The notes: generated from the sequence alone by a model not told the origin. A stretch of DNA of 64,000 nucleotides from Mesorhizobium shangrilense (GCF_040537815.1 NZ_JBEWSZ010000012.1:1-64000), one strand, 5' to 3'. Positions 6,914-17,799 are shown, counted from the first letter of the stretch. Program-made: numbers and translations.

Positions 6914-9817
6914 ATGAAAAATCAAACATCTAATACCTGCAATCTGTCTATTTTAGAAAAGGCTTCTTTGAAAAGTGACATTGGATTTTCTGACAGAGAC
7001 CTTGCCTTTTCTTCGACCTGCCGGCGACTTGCCCCTGCTTCCCTCAGGCTGATGGCCGGAGTATCGATGTTTGTCCTGTCGGCCGCCGGCGCTGCGCCGG
7101 CACTGGCCGCCGACAGGCACTACACCTCTGTTGGCAACACGGATGTGAGCACCCCCCCCGGCGGATTCAACAACGGAAGTACCGCCATCAACCAGAATGA
7201 CAGGGCAATTTACGACATTGCCGGAACCGGGCAGTCATACATCTCGACCAGCCGGCAGGTCGGCCAACTGGTCTTTCTGGCGCCCTATTCCGGCTCGGGC
7301 TTTGTGCCGCACCCAAACCTTCCCGCCCCCAACAACGTCTTCACCATTTACGGGCTCGACGGCGTGGGCGTCGACAACCAGGTGAACCAGCGGATCAACC
7401 TGCCAGCCGGGCTTGCGCTTGCCGGCGCCCAGGAGTGGCGCATCAGCAGTGAAAGCGGCAGCATAGGCCTGTTGCCTTCAGGTTCGCGCAACATCGTGCT
7501 GAATCTGGGTGGCAACATGCTGACGCTGAACGCGGTCAATGCAGCCAACAAATTCATCCTGAGCAATCCAATCTCTGGAACCGGCGGGCTGATCGTCAAA
7601 GGCGCCGGCACGACCTATCTGACGGCGGCCAACACCTATTCGGGCGGAACATTCCTGAATGGCGGCACCATTTCGGTCGGCGCCGACAACAATCTCGGCG
7701 CATCGACCGGCGGCTTGTCCTTCGATGGCGGCACGCTTGAATTGACGTCATCTTTCACGTCGTCGCGCGCAATCACGCTGGCGTCCGGTGGCGGGACGAT
7801 CGACACGCAGGCCAACACCAATGTGCTTTCAGGCGCCATTTCGGGCAGCGGCGGGCTGACCAAGATCGGCGACGGTGTCCTCAATCTGGCGGGTGTCGCG
7901 AGCCATACCGGCGCCACGACGATCCAATCCGGCACGTTGGGCCTTGTCGGTGCGGGCAGCCTGGCTGATTCCAAACGGGTCATCGTGGACAGCACGTTTG
8001 ACATTTCCGCCATCACGGCGGCCGGCACGAACATCCGTTCGCTCGCTGGCACGAGTGTTGTCGCGCTTGGCGCAAAGACACTGACTCTCACAGATGCCGA
8101 CGACATATTCGCTGGCACCGTCGAGGGCACAGGCGGTCTGGCGCTCAGCGGCGGAACCCAGGTGCTGACCGGTGCAAACACCTATTCGGGTGGCACCACC
8201 ATCACGGGAGGCACTCTTTACCTCGGCAATGGCGGCGCCTTGGGCAGCGTCGTGGGCAACATCGCCAATGACGGCACGCTTGTGTTCAATCGGTCCGATG
8301 ACATTTCCTTTGGCGGCGTTATTTCGGGCAATGGCACTGTTGAGCACGATGGCCCGGGCATGACGACGTTGACCGGCGACAGTTCCGGATACTTAGGGTC
8401 GACCAATGTAAACGCCGGCATTCTTTCGGTGAACGGCAAGCTTGGTGGCTCGATGGACGTGCTGGGCGGACGCCTGCAGGGCACCGGCACCGTCGGCACC
8501 ACCACCAACCACCTCGGCGGCGTCATCGCGCCGGGCAATTCCATCGGCACGCTAACCGTTGCCGGCAACTACACCGGCAATGGCGGGGCGCTGGAGATCG
8601 AGACGGTGCTCGGCAACGATAGCTCGGCCACCGACCTGCTGCACATCACCGGCAACAGCATCCTGGGCACCGGCGCAACCCAGGTGCACGTCTTCAACGT
8701 CGGCGGCCTGGGTGCGCAAACAACGGCCGACGGCATCAGGATCGTCCAGGTCGACGGCACCTCGGCGGCCGATGCCTTCGTCCTCAACGGCCCGGCGATC
8801 GGCGGTGCCTACAGCTACAAGCTGTTCCAGAACGGCCTCGCCGATACGACTGACGGCGACTGGTATCTGCGCGCCGCCAGCCTGGCGCCGACGACACCCG
8901 TTTACCAGAATTACCCGCAGGTGCTGCTCGGGATGATCGCGCTGCCGACGCTCGAACAGCGCGTCGGCGACCGCCGCCATGCCGCGCTCGATGGCGAAGC
9001 CGAGACGGGCCAGCAGGCCATCTGGACCCGCATCGAAGGCGCGCACAGCCATGTCGAGGCCAATGCGTCCAGCGCTGATGCTTCCTATGACGTCGACACG
9101 GCACTGGTGCAGGCCGGCATCGACGGTCAGCTTTCCGAAACGGCGGCCGGCAGGCTGGTCGCCGGCCTAACGGCGCAATATTCGCGCGCCAACGCCGACA
9201 TCTTCTCCGGCCTGGGCGACGGCGGCAACACCACCGACAGCTACGGCATCGGCGCCACGCTGACCTGGTATGGCGAGAACGGCTTTTATGTCGATGGCCA
9301 GGCGCAGGCGGCGATCCTGCGCAGCGACATGGACGCCGCCGGCATCGGCAAGATCGGCGACGGCATCCATGGCAGCGGCTATGCGCTCAGCCTGGAGGCG
9401 GGACGCAAGATCGGGCTCGACGGCGCCTGGTCGCTGACCCCGCAGGCGCAGCTTGCCTACGCCTCTGTCGATTTCGATGCGTTCACCGATCCGTTCGGCG
9501 CCAATGTGTCGCTGCGTAGGGGTGACAGCCTCAAGGGCCGGCTGGGTGCCGCGCTGAATTACGACGCCCAGGCCACCGGAAGCCATGTCTATGGCATCGC
9601 CAACCTGACTTACGAGTTCCTCGACGGCACCTCGGTCGCCGTCTCGGGGGTCGACATGTCGTTCGAGCCGCAGCGCTTCGGCGCCGAACTCGGCCTGGGC
9701 GGCACCTACAAATGGGCCGGCGGCAAATATGCCCTGTATGGCGAGGCGCTGGCCTCGACCAGCTTCGAAGGCAGCCATGCGCTGAAGGGCACCGCGGGGC
9801 TGACCGTAAGGTTCTAG
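6914..9817 (+). CDS. Autotransporter outer-membrane protein
   Basis: 967 aa, type Va secretion. The ATG at 6914 gives a long N-terminal extension (about 37 residues) before the hydrophobic signal segment LMAGVSMFVLSAAGAAPALA, similar to the extended signal peptides of large autotransporters. The passenger (about residues 70-620) carries beta-helix repeats of the PATR type, seen as GTGGLIVKGAGTTYLTAANT and repeats of NTYSGGTxxxGGTL. The C-terminal 270 residues are the translocator barrel, ending GTAGLTVRF with the expected terminal Phe. No protease or RGD motif is evident, so an adhesin is only a guess. The first roughly 100 bases of coding sequence are AT-rich, unlike the rest. It is followed by a strong terminator and faces an AraC regulator. 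Confidence 0.92.
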   Translation: MKNQTSNTCNLSILEKASLKSDIGFSDRDLAFSSTCRRLAPASLRLMAGVSMFVLSAAGAAPALAADRHYTSVGNTDVSTPPGGFNNGSTAINQNDRAIYDIAGTGQSYISTSRQVGQLVFLAPYSGSGFVPHPNLPAPNNVFTIYGLDGVGVDNQVNQRINLPAGLALAGAQEWRISSESGSIGLLPSGSRNIVLNLGGNMLTLNAVNAANKFILSNPISGTGGLIVKGAGTTYLTAANTYSGGTFLNGGTISVGADNNLGASTGGLSFDGGTLELTSSFTSSRAITLASGGGTIDTQANTNVLSGAISGSGGLTKIGDGVLNLAGVASHTGATTIQSGTLGLVGAGSLADSKRVIVDSTFDISAITAAGTNIRSLAGTSVVALGAKTLTLTDADDIFAGTVEGTGGLALSGGTQVLTGANTYSGGTTITGGTLYLGNGGALGSVVGNIANDGTLVFNRSDDISFGGVISGNGTVEHDGPGMTTLTGDSSGYLGSTNVNAGILSVNGKLGGSMDVLGGRLQGTGTVGTTTNHLGGVIAPGNSIGTLTVAGNYTGNGGALEIETVLGNDSSATDLLHITGNSILGTGATQVHVFNVGGLGAQTTADGIRIVQVDGTSAADAFVLNGPAIGGAYSYKLFQNGLADTTDGDWYLRAASLAPTTPVYQNYPQVLLGMIALPTLEQRVGDRRHAALDGEAETGQQAIWTRIEGAHSHVEANASSADASYDVDTALVQAGIDGQLSETAAGRLVAGLTAQYSRANADIFSGLGDGGNTTDSYGIGATLTWYGENGFYVDGQAQAAILRSDMDAAGIGKIGDGIHGSGYALSLEAGRKIGLDGAWSLTPQAQLAYASVDFDAFTDPFGANVSLRRGDSLKGRLGAALNYDAQATGSHVYGIANLTYEFLDGTSVAVSGVDMSFEPQRFGAELGLGGTYKWAGGKYALYGEALASTSFEGSHALKGTAGLTVRF

Positions 9818-9845
9818 ATCCGCCGCAAAAAAATGCTCTGCACCC

Positions 9846-9879
9846 AAAGAGCCCGCCGCCGAAAGGTGGCGGGCTCTTT
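9846..9879 (+). terminator. Autotransporter terminator
   Basis: AAAGAGCCCGCC pairs perfectly with GGCGGGCTCTTT across a 10-base loop, about 30 bp after the stop codon. The A/T-flanked stem could act in both directions. Confidence 0.85.
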
Positions 9880-10033
9880 GCATTTCAGCGCGCCGCTTTT
9901 CGAGGAAATCCCCTTCTTTTCCGCCTCTTTCCTTGCTGCCGTATCTCGTCGCTGTGCCAGCCGTGCCGCAGCAGTGTTGCTGGCAGATCCATTTCCCTAT
10001 TGCGCTTTTGCGGCCTTTTCTGTATTTCCCGGC

Positions 10034-10078
10034 GTGGGCCACCCCTCCCCAACGAGGGGCCACTATCTGGAAGGATAG
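10034..10078 (+). ncRNA. Candidate serC-motif RNA leader
   Basis: Two consecutive hairpins lie directly before serC. The first pairs GTGG (10034-10037) with CCAC (10060-10063) and CCCCT (10042-10046) with AGGGG (10055-10059). The second pairs CTATC (10063-10067) with GATAG (10074-10078) and puts the purine-rich ribosome site GGAAGGA partly in its loop. The ATG follows seven bases later. This architecture fits the serC motif reported in alphaproteobacterial serC leaders, whose ligand is not established. The call rests on position and drawn pairings, not on a covariance model. Confidence 0.6.
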
Positions 10079-10084
10079 ACCACG

Positions 10085-11260
10085 ATGACGACACCTACTA
10101 AGCCCGGACTCCGTCCGGCAAATCCCAATTTTTCTTCAGGTCCCTGCGCAAAACGTCCTGGCTGGTCGGTCGAGGCGCTGAAGAATGCCGCGCTCGGTCG
10201 TTCCCACCGCGCCAAGATCGGCAAGACCAAGCTCGAACAGGCGATCGAGCTGACGCGGGAAATTCTCCAGGTCCCAGTGGATTACCGCATCGGCATCGTG
10301 CCGGCGTCGGACACGGGTGCTGTCGAGATGGCGCTGTGGTCGCTGCTCGGCGAGCGCGGCGTCGACATGGTCGCCTGGGAGAGCTTTGGCTCCGGCTGGG
10401 TCACCGACGTGGTCAAGCAGCTGAAGCTTGCCGATGTTCGCAAGATCGAGGCCGGCTACGGCCAGTTGCCGGATCTTACCAAGATCGATTTCGATCGCGA
10501 CGTGGTTTTCACCTGGAACGGCACCACGTCGGGCGTGCGCGTGCCGAACGGCGATTTCATCCCGGCCGACCGCAAGGGCCTGACCATCTGCGACGCCACC
10601 TCCGCGGCCTTCGCTCAAAGGCTCGATTTCCACAAACTCGACGTCGTCACCTTCTCCTGGCAGAAAGTGCTGGGCGGCGAGGGCGCGCACGGTATGCTGA
10701 TCCTCAGCCCGCGCGCCGTCGCGCGGCTTGAGAGTTACAAGCCGGCCTGGCCGCTGCCAAAGATCTTCCGCCTGACCTCGGGCGGCAAGCTCATCGAAGG
10801 CATATTCAAGGGCGAGACCATCAACACGCCGTCGATGCTGTGCGTCGAGGACTATCTCGACGCGCTCAACTGGGCGAAGTCGATCGGCGGTCTCGATGCG
10901 CTGGTCGCCAGGGCGGATGCCAATGCCGCCGTTCTGGACAGCTTCGTCGCCAAGTCCTCTTGGCTCGGCCATCTCGCCGTCGAGCCGGCGACACGGTCGA
11001 ACACCTCGGTCTGCTTGTCCTTCACCGATCCGGACGTGTCGGCGCTCGACGCCGACGGACAGGCGGCCTTCGCCAAGGGGCTGGTCTCGGTGCTCGACAA
11101 GGAAGGCGTCGCCTATGACATCGGCGCCTATCGCGATGCACCGCCCGGCCTGCGCATCTGGTGCGGCGCGACGGTCGAGACGTCCGATCTCGAAGCCTTG
11201 CTGGCCTGGCTCGACTGGGCCTTTGCCGCCCAGAAGGCGTCGCTGAAAGCGGCAGCCTGA
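10085..11260 (+). CDS. serC: Phosphoserine aminotransferase
   Basis: 391 aa. It converts 3-phosphohydroxypyruvate plus glutamate to phosphoserine, step two of serine synthesis; the same enzyme type can act in pyridoxal phosphate synthesis. The N terminus [18 protein letters not shown] and the PLP-lysine context [15 protein letters not shown] (Lys at about residue 194) mark the alphaproteobacterial SerC subtype of class-V aminotransferases. It is preceded by a structured leader and followed after 63 bp by serA, so the two are very likely co-transcribed. Confidence 0.96.
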   Translation: MTTPTKPGLRPANPNFSSGPCAKRPGWSVEALKNAALGRSHRAKIGKTKLEQAIELTREILQVPVDYRIGIVPASDTGAVEMALWSLLGERGVDMVAWESFGSGWVTDVVKQLKLADVRKIEAGYGQLPDLTKIDFDRDVVFTWNGTTSGVRVPNGDFIPADRKGLTICDATSAAFAQRLDFHKLDVVTFSWQKVLGGEGAHGMLILSPRAVARLESYKPAWPLPKIFRLTSGGKLIEGIFKGETINTPSMLCVEDYLDALNWAKSIGGLDALVARADANAAVLDSFVAKSSWLGHLAVEPATRSNTSVCLSFTDPDVSALDADGQAAFAKGLVSVLDKEGVAYDIGAYRDAPPGLRIWCGATVETSDLEALLAWLDWAFAAQKASLKAAA

Positions 11261-11323
11261 GATTTTCCGTGGCGGCCTTGCGGCCGCCCATTCCCGGATC
11301 AATCCCATTTGAAGGAGGCCGCC

Positions 11324-12925
11324 ATGGCGCCCCGTGTTCTCGTCTCAGACAAACTCTCCACCACCGCCGTGCAGATCTTCAAGGATCGCGGCGTCGAGGT
11401 CGACTATCTGCCCGATCTCGGCAAGGACAAGGAAAAGCTGCTCGAAGTCATCGGCCAATATGACGGCCTCGCCATCCGCTCGGCGACCAAGGTCACAGAG
11501 AAGCTGATCAACGCCGCTACCAACCTGAAGGTCATCGGCCGCGCCGGCATCGGCGTCGACAATGTCGATATCCCGGCGGCGAGCCGCAAGGGTATCATCG
11601 TGATGAACACGCCGTTCGGCAATTCGATCACCACCGCCGAACACGCGGTGGCGATGATCTTCGCACTCGCCCGCCAGATTCCGGAAGCCAATGCCTCGAC
11701 CCATGCCGGCAGGTGGGAAAAGAACCGCTTCATGGGTGTCGAGATCACCGGCAAGACGCTGGGCGTCATCGGCTGCGGTAATATCGGCTCGATCGTCGCC
11801 ACACGCGGCGTCGGCCTCAAGATGCATGTCATCGCCTTCGATCCGTTCCTGTCGGACAAGCGCGCCGAGGAACTCGGCGTCGACAAGGTCGAACTGGACG
11901 AGCTCTTCGCCCGCGCGGACTTCATCACGCTGCACACGCCGCTGACCGACAAGACGCGCAACATCATCGATGCCGCGGCGATCGCCAAGATGAAGAACGG
12001 CGTGCGCATCATCAACTGCGCGCGTGGCGGGCTGATCGTCGAGGCTGACCTGATTGCGGGGCTGAAGAGCGGCAAGGTTGCGGGCGCCGGCATCGACGTG
12101 TTCGAGGTGGAACCGGCCGAGCAGAACGCCCTGTTCGGCATGGAGAATGTGGTGGCGACACCGCATCTCGGCGCCTCGACCGCGGAAGCGCAAGAGAATG
12201 TCGCGCTGCAGGTCGCCGAGCAGATGGCCGACTACCTGATCAAGGGCGCCGTCTCCAACGCCATCAACATGCCGTCGATCACGGCGGAAGAAGCGCCGCG
12301 GCTGAAGCCGTTCGTCAAGCTCGCCGAAGTGCTCGGTGCCTTTGTCGGCCAGGTCACCGAGGATCCGATCAAGGAGGTCGAGATCCTGTTCGACGGCTCG
12401 ACCACGACGATGAACACGCGCGCGCTGATCAGCGCCACGCTTGCCGGGCTGATCCGGCCGCAGGTCGCCGATGTCAACATGGTCTCGGCGCCGATCATGG
12501 TGAAGGAGCGCGGCATCATCGTCGCCGAGGTCAAGCGCGACAAATCCGGCGTGTTCGACGGCTACATCAAGCTCACCGTCAAGACCGAGCACATGACGCG
12601 CTCGATCGCCGGCACCTGCTTCTCCGACGGCAAACCACGCTTCATCCAGATCAAGGGCATCAATCTCGACGCCGAGGTCGGCCAGCACATGCTCTACACA
12701 ACCAATGCCGATGCGCCCGGCATCATCGGCCTGCTCGGCACGGTGTGCGGTGAGAACGGCGTCAACATCGCCAACTTCCAGCTCGGCCGCAACCGGCCGG
12801 GCGGCGACGCCATCGCGCTGCTCTATCTCGATGCGCCGTTCCCGGAAAAGGTGCTGGAGCAGGTCAAGGCGCACAAGTCGATCGACTCGGCCAAGCGGCT
12901 GCAGTTCGATGTCGGTGCGATGTGA
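11324..12925 (+). CDS. serA: D-3-phosphoglycerate dehydrogenase
   Basis: 533 aa, the long form. It oxidises 3-phosphoglycerate to 3-phosphohydroxypyruvate, the first step of serine synthesis. ATG 11324 follows AAGGAGG at ideal distance, better than the codon at 11309. The Rossmann motif is VIGCGNIGSIVA (about residue 150). The catalytic Arg/Glu/His are in NCARGG, VFEVEPAE and TPHLGAST. Residues beyond about 320 form the intervening allosteric domain and the C-terminal ACT domain (ADAPGIIGLLGTVCGENGVN), so serine feedback is plausible. It is downstream of serC. Confidence 0.97.
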   Translation: MAPRVLVSDKLSTTAVQIFKDRGVEVDYLPDLGKDKEKLLEVIGQYDGLAIRSATKVTEKLINAATNLKVIGRAGIGVDNVDIPAASRKGIIVMNTPFGNSITTAEHAVAMIFALARQIPEANASTHAGRWEKNRFMGVEITGKTLGVIGCGNIGSIVATRGVGLKMHVIAFDPFLSDKRAEELGVDKVELDELFARADFITLHTPLTDKTRNIIDAAAIAKMKNGVRIINCARGGLIVEADLIAGLKSGKVAGAGIDVFEVEPAEQNALFGMENVVATPHLGASTAEAQENVALQVAEQMADYLIKGAVSNAINMPSITAEEAPRLKPFVKLAEVLGAFVGQVTEDPIKEVEILFDGSTTTMNTRALISATLAGLIRPQVADVNMVSAPIMVKERGIIVAEVKRDKSGVFDGYIKLTVKTEHMTRSIAGTCFSDGKPRFIQIKGINLDAEVGQHMLYTTNADAPGIIGLLGTVCGENGVNIANFQLGRNRPGGDAIALLYLDAPFPEKVLEQVKAHKSIDSAKRLQFDVGAM

Positions 12926-12930
12926 TCGCG

Positions 12931-13896
12931 CTACGATAAAGGCTCGAAAGGCGCGGCGCCGTCCGCGCCTTTTTGCTTTCCGGCAAACAGGCGGCTGCCG
13001 CTTGGAAGCCGTGCCGCTTTGCGTCCACTATATTCGGCGAGCCCGATGCCGCCCAGCACGAGCACAAGCGCCAGCGCCTGATAGAGCTGGAATCTCTCGC
13101 CGACGATCAGCACCGAAAGCAGCGTGCCGAAGATCGGCACCAGGTTGATGAACAGGCCGGCGCGGTTGGCGCCGATCAGCTCGTTGCCCCGGATGTAGGT
13201 CATCTGCGAGATGACCGAGGCGCCGATCGCGGTGTAGACAATGACCGCCCAGCCATGCGCGTCGGGCACGATGACCTTGCCGGCGGCCACTTCCCAGAGG
13301 AAGAAGGGCAGCGAGGTGACGAGTGCGGCGACCGACAGCGAAAGCATCAGGCTCTGCCAGCGCATCACCGGCTTCAGCCGCAAGCCAACCGAGTAGCCGC
13401 TGTAGAGGAACACGGCGACCAGCATGATCGCGTCGCCGAAATTAAGCTCCAGCGTCAGCAGCCGGCGCGGGTCGCCATGGCAGGCGGTCAGGATGACGCC
13501 GACGATGGTCAGCACGACACCGGCAATCTGCGCCCAGTTCACGCGCAGGCGGAAGAAAACGAAATTGGCTGTCATGATCAGGATCGGCATTGCCGCCTGC
13601 TCGATCGAGACGTTGATCGCCGTCGTGTAGTTGAGGGCAGTGTAGAAGATCGTGTTGAACAAGGTGAAGCCGCTGGCGCCGAGGGCGGCCAGGACGAACC
13701 AGTGTCTTCGCACCATCGGCCAATCCTCTCGTATCGTGCGCCAGCCGATCGGCAGCAGAATCGCTACCGCCAGCACCCAGCGCAGGAAGACGAGCGTCAT
13801 CGGCGAGACGTGGCCGACCGCGAGCTTGCCGGCCACGGAGTTCCCGCCCCACAGCAAGGTGGTGAGCAGCAGGAATATGTAGGCGCTTCGATGCAT
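12931..13896 (-). CDS. EamA/DMT-family inner-membrane transporter
   Basis: 321 aa starting MHRSAYIFLLLTTLLWGGNS, the standard first helix of EamA proteins; the 27 extra codons upstream look non-coding. About ten membrane segments are visible in two repeated halves, each with the small-residue-rich EamA pattern (for example LLWGGNSVAGKLAVGHVSP and ASVISQMTYIRGNEL). Family members export amino acids or other metabolites; the substrate is not readable here. The basic C-terminal tail after about residue 295 is encoded across the serA terminator. It is divergent from purA. Confidence 0.88.
   Translation of the reverse strand: MHRSAYIFLLLTTLLWGGNSVAGKLAVGHVSPMTLVFLRWVLAVAILLPIGWRTIREDWPMVRRHWFVLAALGASGFTLFNTIFYTALNYTTAINVSIEQAAMPILIMTANFVFFRLRVNWAQIAGVVLTIVGVILTACHGDPRRLLTLELNFGDAIMLVAVFLYSGYSVGLRLKPVMRWQSLMLSLSVAALVTSLPFFLWEVAAGKVIVPDAHGWAVIVYTAIGASVISQMTYIRGNELIGANRAGLFINLVPIFGTLLSVLIVGERFQLYQALALVLVLGGIGLAEYSGRKAARLPSGSRLFAGKQKGADGAAPFEPLS
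12949..12974 (+). terminator. serA terminator, inside the end of a convergent gene
   Basis: AGGCGCGG-CGCCGT-CCGCGCCT followed by TTTT, 23 bp after the serA stop. The same bases encode the last residues of the convergent DMT transporter (stop codon at 12931-12933), so the hairpin is both coding and regulatory. Confidence 0.75.
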
Positions 13897-14110
13897 CGCG
13901 AAATTCCAGCCGGAGCGTGATGCGCCGCGGATGTTTGCCGGCCTATTGCCACGTGTTGGACAAGTAAATGATGTCAAAGCCGAAAATTGTTGTGCCTCAG
14001 GGCGTTTTCGGCGGCAAAGAATGGTCGCACTCGGCGGGGCTTGACGCTATAGAGGCCTGTCGTTTTGAACAGTCTTCCAGCCGCGGTGCGGCGTCTCAAG
14101 GGAAATAATC

Positions 14111-15409
<1,299 letters not shown>

Positions 15410-15482
15410 TTTCTCAAGCCTTCCGGGCATCGCGGCTGATTTGCGCGGGCGGTCCGGGAGCAAAATACAGGTCGACCGAAGC

Positions 15483-17231
15483 ATGGCAGCAGATTTCGTT
15501 TCTGTTCTGAAGAAGCAGCTCGACAAGTACGGCGAGCCGGCATTCGATACGCGCAAGCGGATCTATGAAGGCGCGCGTTCCGCGCTCGAAAGGAAACTCG
15601 CGGAGTTTTCACCGCCGCTGGCTGCCGAGGTCATCGCCAAGCAGAAACGCTCCCTGGAAGATGCCATTGCAAGCGTCGAGCAGGACTATGCCAAGAGCGT
15701 GCCGGAGACCGACCCGCTCGCGGAACTGGAAAACATCTTTTCCTCCATCGATCGCAACAAGAACCAGTCGAGCCATGTCCGGCAGCCGCTTTCCAGCCCG
15801 CAGCCGCCAAGGCCCGAGCCCGCCAGGCCCGAGCCCGTAAGACCTGAGTCCGCGAAGGCTGAAGCCGTCAGGCCTGCCACGGCGCCGTTCGTTGCAAAGC
15901 CGACGCCTCCGGCCGCGCGGGCGGAGCCAAGCTGGCAGAGGCCATCAGCGGCTCCTTCCTTTCCCGATCGTGCCGCGCCGGATCGCGACGATGCCACCCT
16001 TCCGGGGATGGACGAAGGCGAGCCGGACGAGAAGGCCGACATCTTCGCCAATGACGAAAGGCCGGGGGGCGATACGTTCGAGCGCCTGCGTCCGGCTCGG
16101 CGCAAGCGCAGCTATGGTGGGCTGATCGCCGCCGTGGTCGCGCTGGCCGTCATCGCCGGCGGCGGCTATGGCATCTGGCTGAACAAGGGTGCGTTCGGCA
16201 AGATGTTCGGTTCGGGTGACAGCAAGGTGGTCAAGACCGAGCCCCTGAAGGCCGCGCCGGCCAACCCAGCGGCCAGCGCCGCGGCATCGCCACCGGCTCC
16301 CGCGGCCGGCACAACGGACGCCGCTGGGGGAACCAAGTTCACCCAGCGCCTGACGCCCCAGGGCAGCGAGACGGATCCCGGTCCGGCCGGTGGGCAAAGC
16401 GGTATTGGCGAAGGCGAATCCGTCGCCGCGCTGACCACGCCGCCGCCAGCGCATCCGGCAGCGACGCCCCCTGCAGGTGATGCACAGGCCGCCGCCACGC
16501 CCGCGGCGAACGCTCCCGCGGCCGCAACCACCCCACCCGCACCGGGTGCGGCTCCGGCAACACCGCCGGCCAACGGAACCGCTCCGGTTGCCGCCGCCAC
16601 GCCGACAGCGCCTGCCGGTGCCACGCCGGCACCCGCAGGCACCGCGCCGACACCGGCGGCTGCCGAGCCGACAGTGGCGGTCGGCCAGAAGGCGATCTTC
16701 TACGAGGAGCGCACGAGCACTTCGCAGGGTTCGGCCGAGCCCGGCAGTATCGTTTGGTCGTTGGTGCAGGAATCGCCTGGCGGTGACCTTCCGCCGGAAC
16801 CGGCGATCCGCGCCGAGGCGACCATTCCCGGCAAGGATATCCAGCTGCGCATGACCATTCGCCGCAACACTGACCGGACGCTGCCGGCCAGCCACATCAT
16901 CGAGATGATCTTCCTGACGCCTGAAGGTTTTGAAGGCGGCGGTGTCGACAACATCCTGCGCGTTGCCATGAAGAGCTCGGAACAGGACGCCGGCAGCCCG
17001 CTGATCGGTATTCCGGCCAAGATCGCGGATGGCTTCTTCCTCGTCGCGCTCAATGACACCAAGGCGGATGAAGACGCCAACCTGACCCTTCTCAGGGGAC
17101 AGGACTGGATCGACGTGCCGGTCGTCTACAAGACCGGACGGCGGGCATTGCTGACCATGGAAAAGGGCATCCCCGGCGAGAAGGTCTTTGATGAGGCGAT
17201 CAAGGCCTGGCAAGCGAAGACGGCGGGCTGA
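15483..17231 (+). CDS. Pro/Ala-rich single-pass membrane protein of unknown function
   Basis: 582 aa from ATG 15483 (MAADFVSVLKKQLDKYGEPA). Residues 1-90 look helical and charged. A Pro/Glu/Arg linker follows (repeats of PARPEPVRPE at about 105-130). One membrane helix (LIAAVVALAVIAGGGYGIWL) lies at about 218-237. A very long Ala/Pro/Thr low-complexity region covers about 250-400, and a folded domain of about 165 residues ends the protein (VGQKAIFYEERTSTSQGSAE onward). The topology suggests a cytoplasmic N terminus and a domain held away from the membrane by a disordered stalk. I recognise no catalytic motif. Proteins like this recur in rhizobia as conserved hypotheticals in my recollection. 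Confidence 0.8.
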   Translation: MAADFVSVLKKQLDKYGEPAFDTRKRIYEGARSALERKLAEFSPPLAAEVIAKQKRSLEDAIASVEQDYAKSVPETDPLAELENIFSSIDRNKNQSSHVRQPLSSPQPPRPEPARPEPVRPESAKAEAVRPATAPFVAKPTPPAARAEPSWQRPSAAPSFPDRAAPDRDDATLPGMDEGEPDEKADIFANDERPGGDTFERLRPARRKRSYGGLIAAVVALAVIAGGGYGIWLNKGAFGKMFGSGDSKVVKTEPLKAAPANPAASAAASPPAPAAGTTDAAGGTKFTQRLTPQGSETDPGPAGGQSGIGEGESVAALTTPPPAHPAATPPAGDAQAAATPAANAPAAATTPPAPGAAPATPPANGTAPVAAATPTAPAGATPAPAGTAPTPAAAEPTVAVGQKAIFYEERTSTSQGSAEPGSIVWSLVQESPGGDLPPEPAIRAEATIPGKDIQLRMTIRRNTDRTLPASHIIEMIFLTPEGFEGGGVDNILRVAMKSSEQDAGSPLIGIPAKIADGFFLVALNDTKADEDANLTLLRGQDWIDVPVVYKTGRRALLTMEKGIPGEKVFDEAIKAWQAKTAG

Positions 17232-17257
17232 GAACGTCGGCCTTACGCCCGCGTTTC

Positions 17258-17557
17258 TCAGAAGCCTTGAAGCAGCATGTCGAGTGCCACGACGATGTCG
17301 TCGTGGTGCCTGGAAAGATTTCCTTCAGGGACAGGCAACTCAGAGGCGGTCAATGCTGACAGGAATTGCGTGACCATCACGTGATCTTTGCCATCGATAG
17401 CGAAGGTCGGGTTTAGTCGTCGGGCCGGTACCGGAGCTACATCGGGCGGTATCAGCGGAACCACAACCCTTGTATCCAGACGTTCGAGGAGATCGGACTG
17501 AACGTCAAGAAGATAGCCGTGGCCACCGACATTCCGATAGACGTCGTAGCGTGCCAT
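17258..17557 (-). CDS. ccdB: CcdB-family toxin
   Basis: 99 aa starting MARYDVYRN. It is collinear with CcdB: an N-terminal GYLLDVQSDLLERLDTRVVVPL, then NPTFAIDGKDHVMVTQFLSAL and a C-terminal helix DDIVVALDMLLQGF. F-plasmid CcdB poisons DNA gyrase; the family's chromosomal members are often weakened or functionally divergent. The last residues of F CcdB (Trp-Gly-Ile) are important for gyrase poisoning, and this copy ends LQGF, so activity is uncertain. Its start overlaps the antitoxin stop by one base, the normal antitoxin-toxin order. Confidence 0.88.
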   Translation of the reverse strand: MARYDVYRNVGGHGYLLDVQSDLLERLDTRVVVPLIPPDVAPVPARRLNPTFAIDGKDHVMVTQFLSALTASELPVPEGNLSRHHDDIVVALDMLLQGF

Positions 17558-17799
17558 CAAAACAGCCGGTGTTTGGCTAATGGCAGTCCGTTGCGCCGGA
17601 CATATTCATTGGAACTTTCAATGGCTTCCTTGTTTTCGGCTTGCCATCGACGCGTCTTTTCCGCCGCAATTGCTTTCGCTATACCTTCTTCGGCGGCGCG
17701 GGAGATGTTGATGCCCAATGCTTTCGCGTCGTTGATCAACTGAGAGTCGATGGACGTGTTGACGGATTTCCGCTGAGGTTTTGGCGGCGGTTGAAGCAT
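17557..17799 (-). CDS. ccdA: CcdA-family antitoxin
   Basis: 80 aa from the ATG at 17799, which has GGAAG about nine bases upstream; a start at 17823 is possible but would overlap the operator. The N-terminal half (KSVNTSIDSQLINDAKALGI) is a ribbon-helix-helix DNA-binding domain. The C-terminal half (WQAENKEAIESSNEYVRRNG) is the CcdA toxin-binding segment. Expected to neutralise the downstream CcdB and repress its own promoter. The pair lies between convergent housekeeping genes. Confidence 0.9.
   Translation of the reverse strand: MLQPPPKPQRKSVNTSIDSQLINDAKALGINISRAAEEGIAKAIAAEKTRRWQAENKEAIESSNEYVRRNGLPLAKHRLF

Noticed and set aside
11345..12874. 509-codon frame antisense to serA
   Set aside because: Shadow frame of serA.
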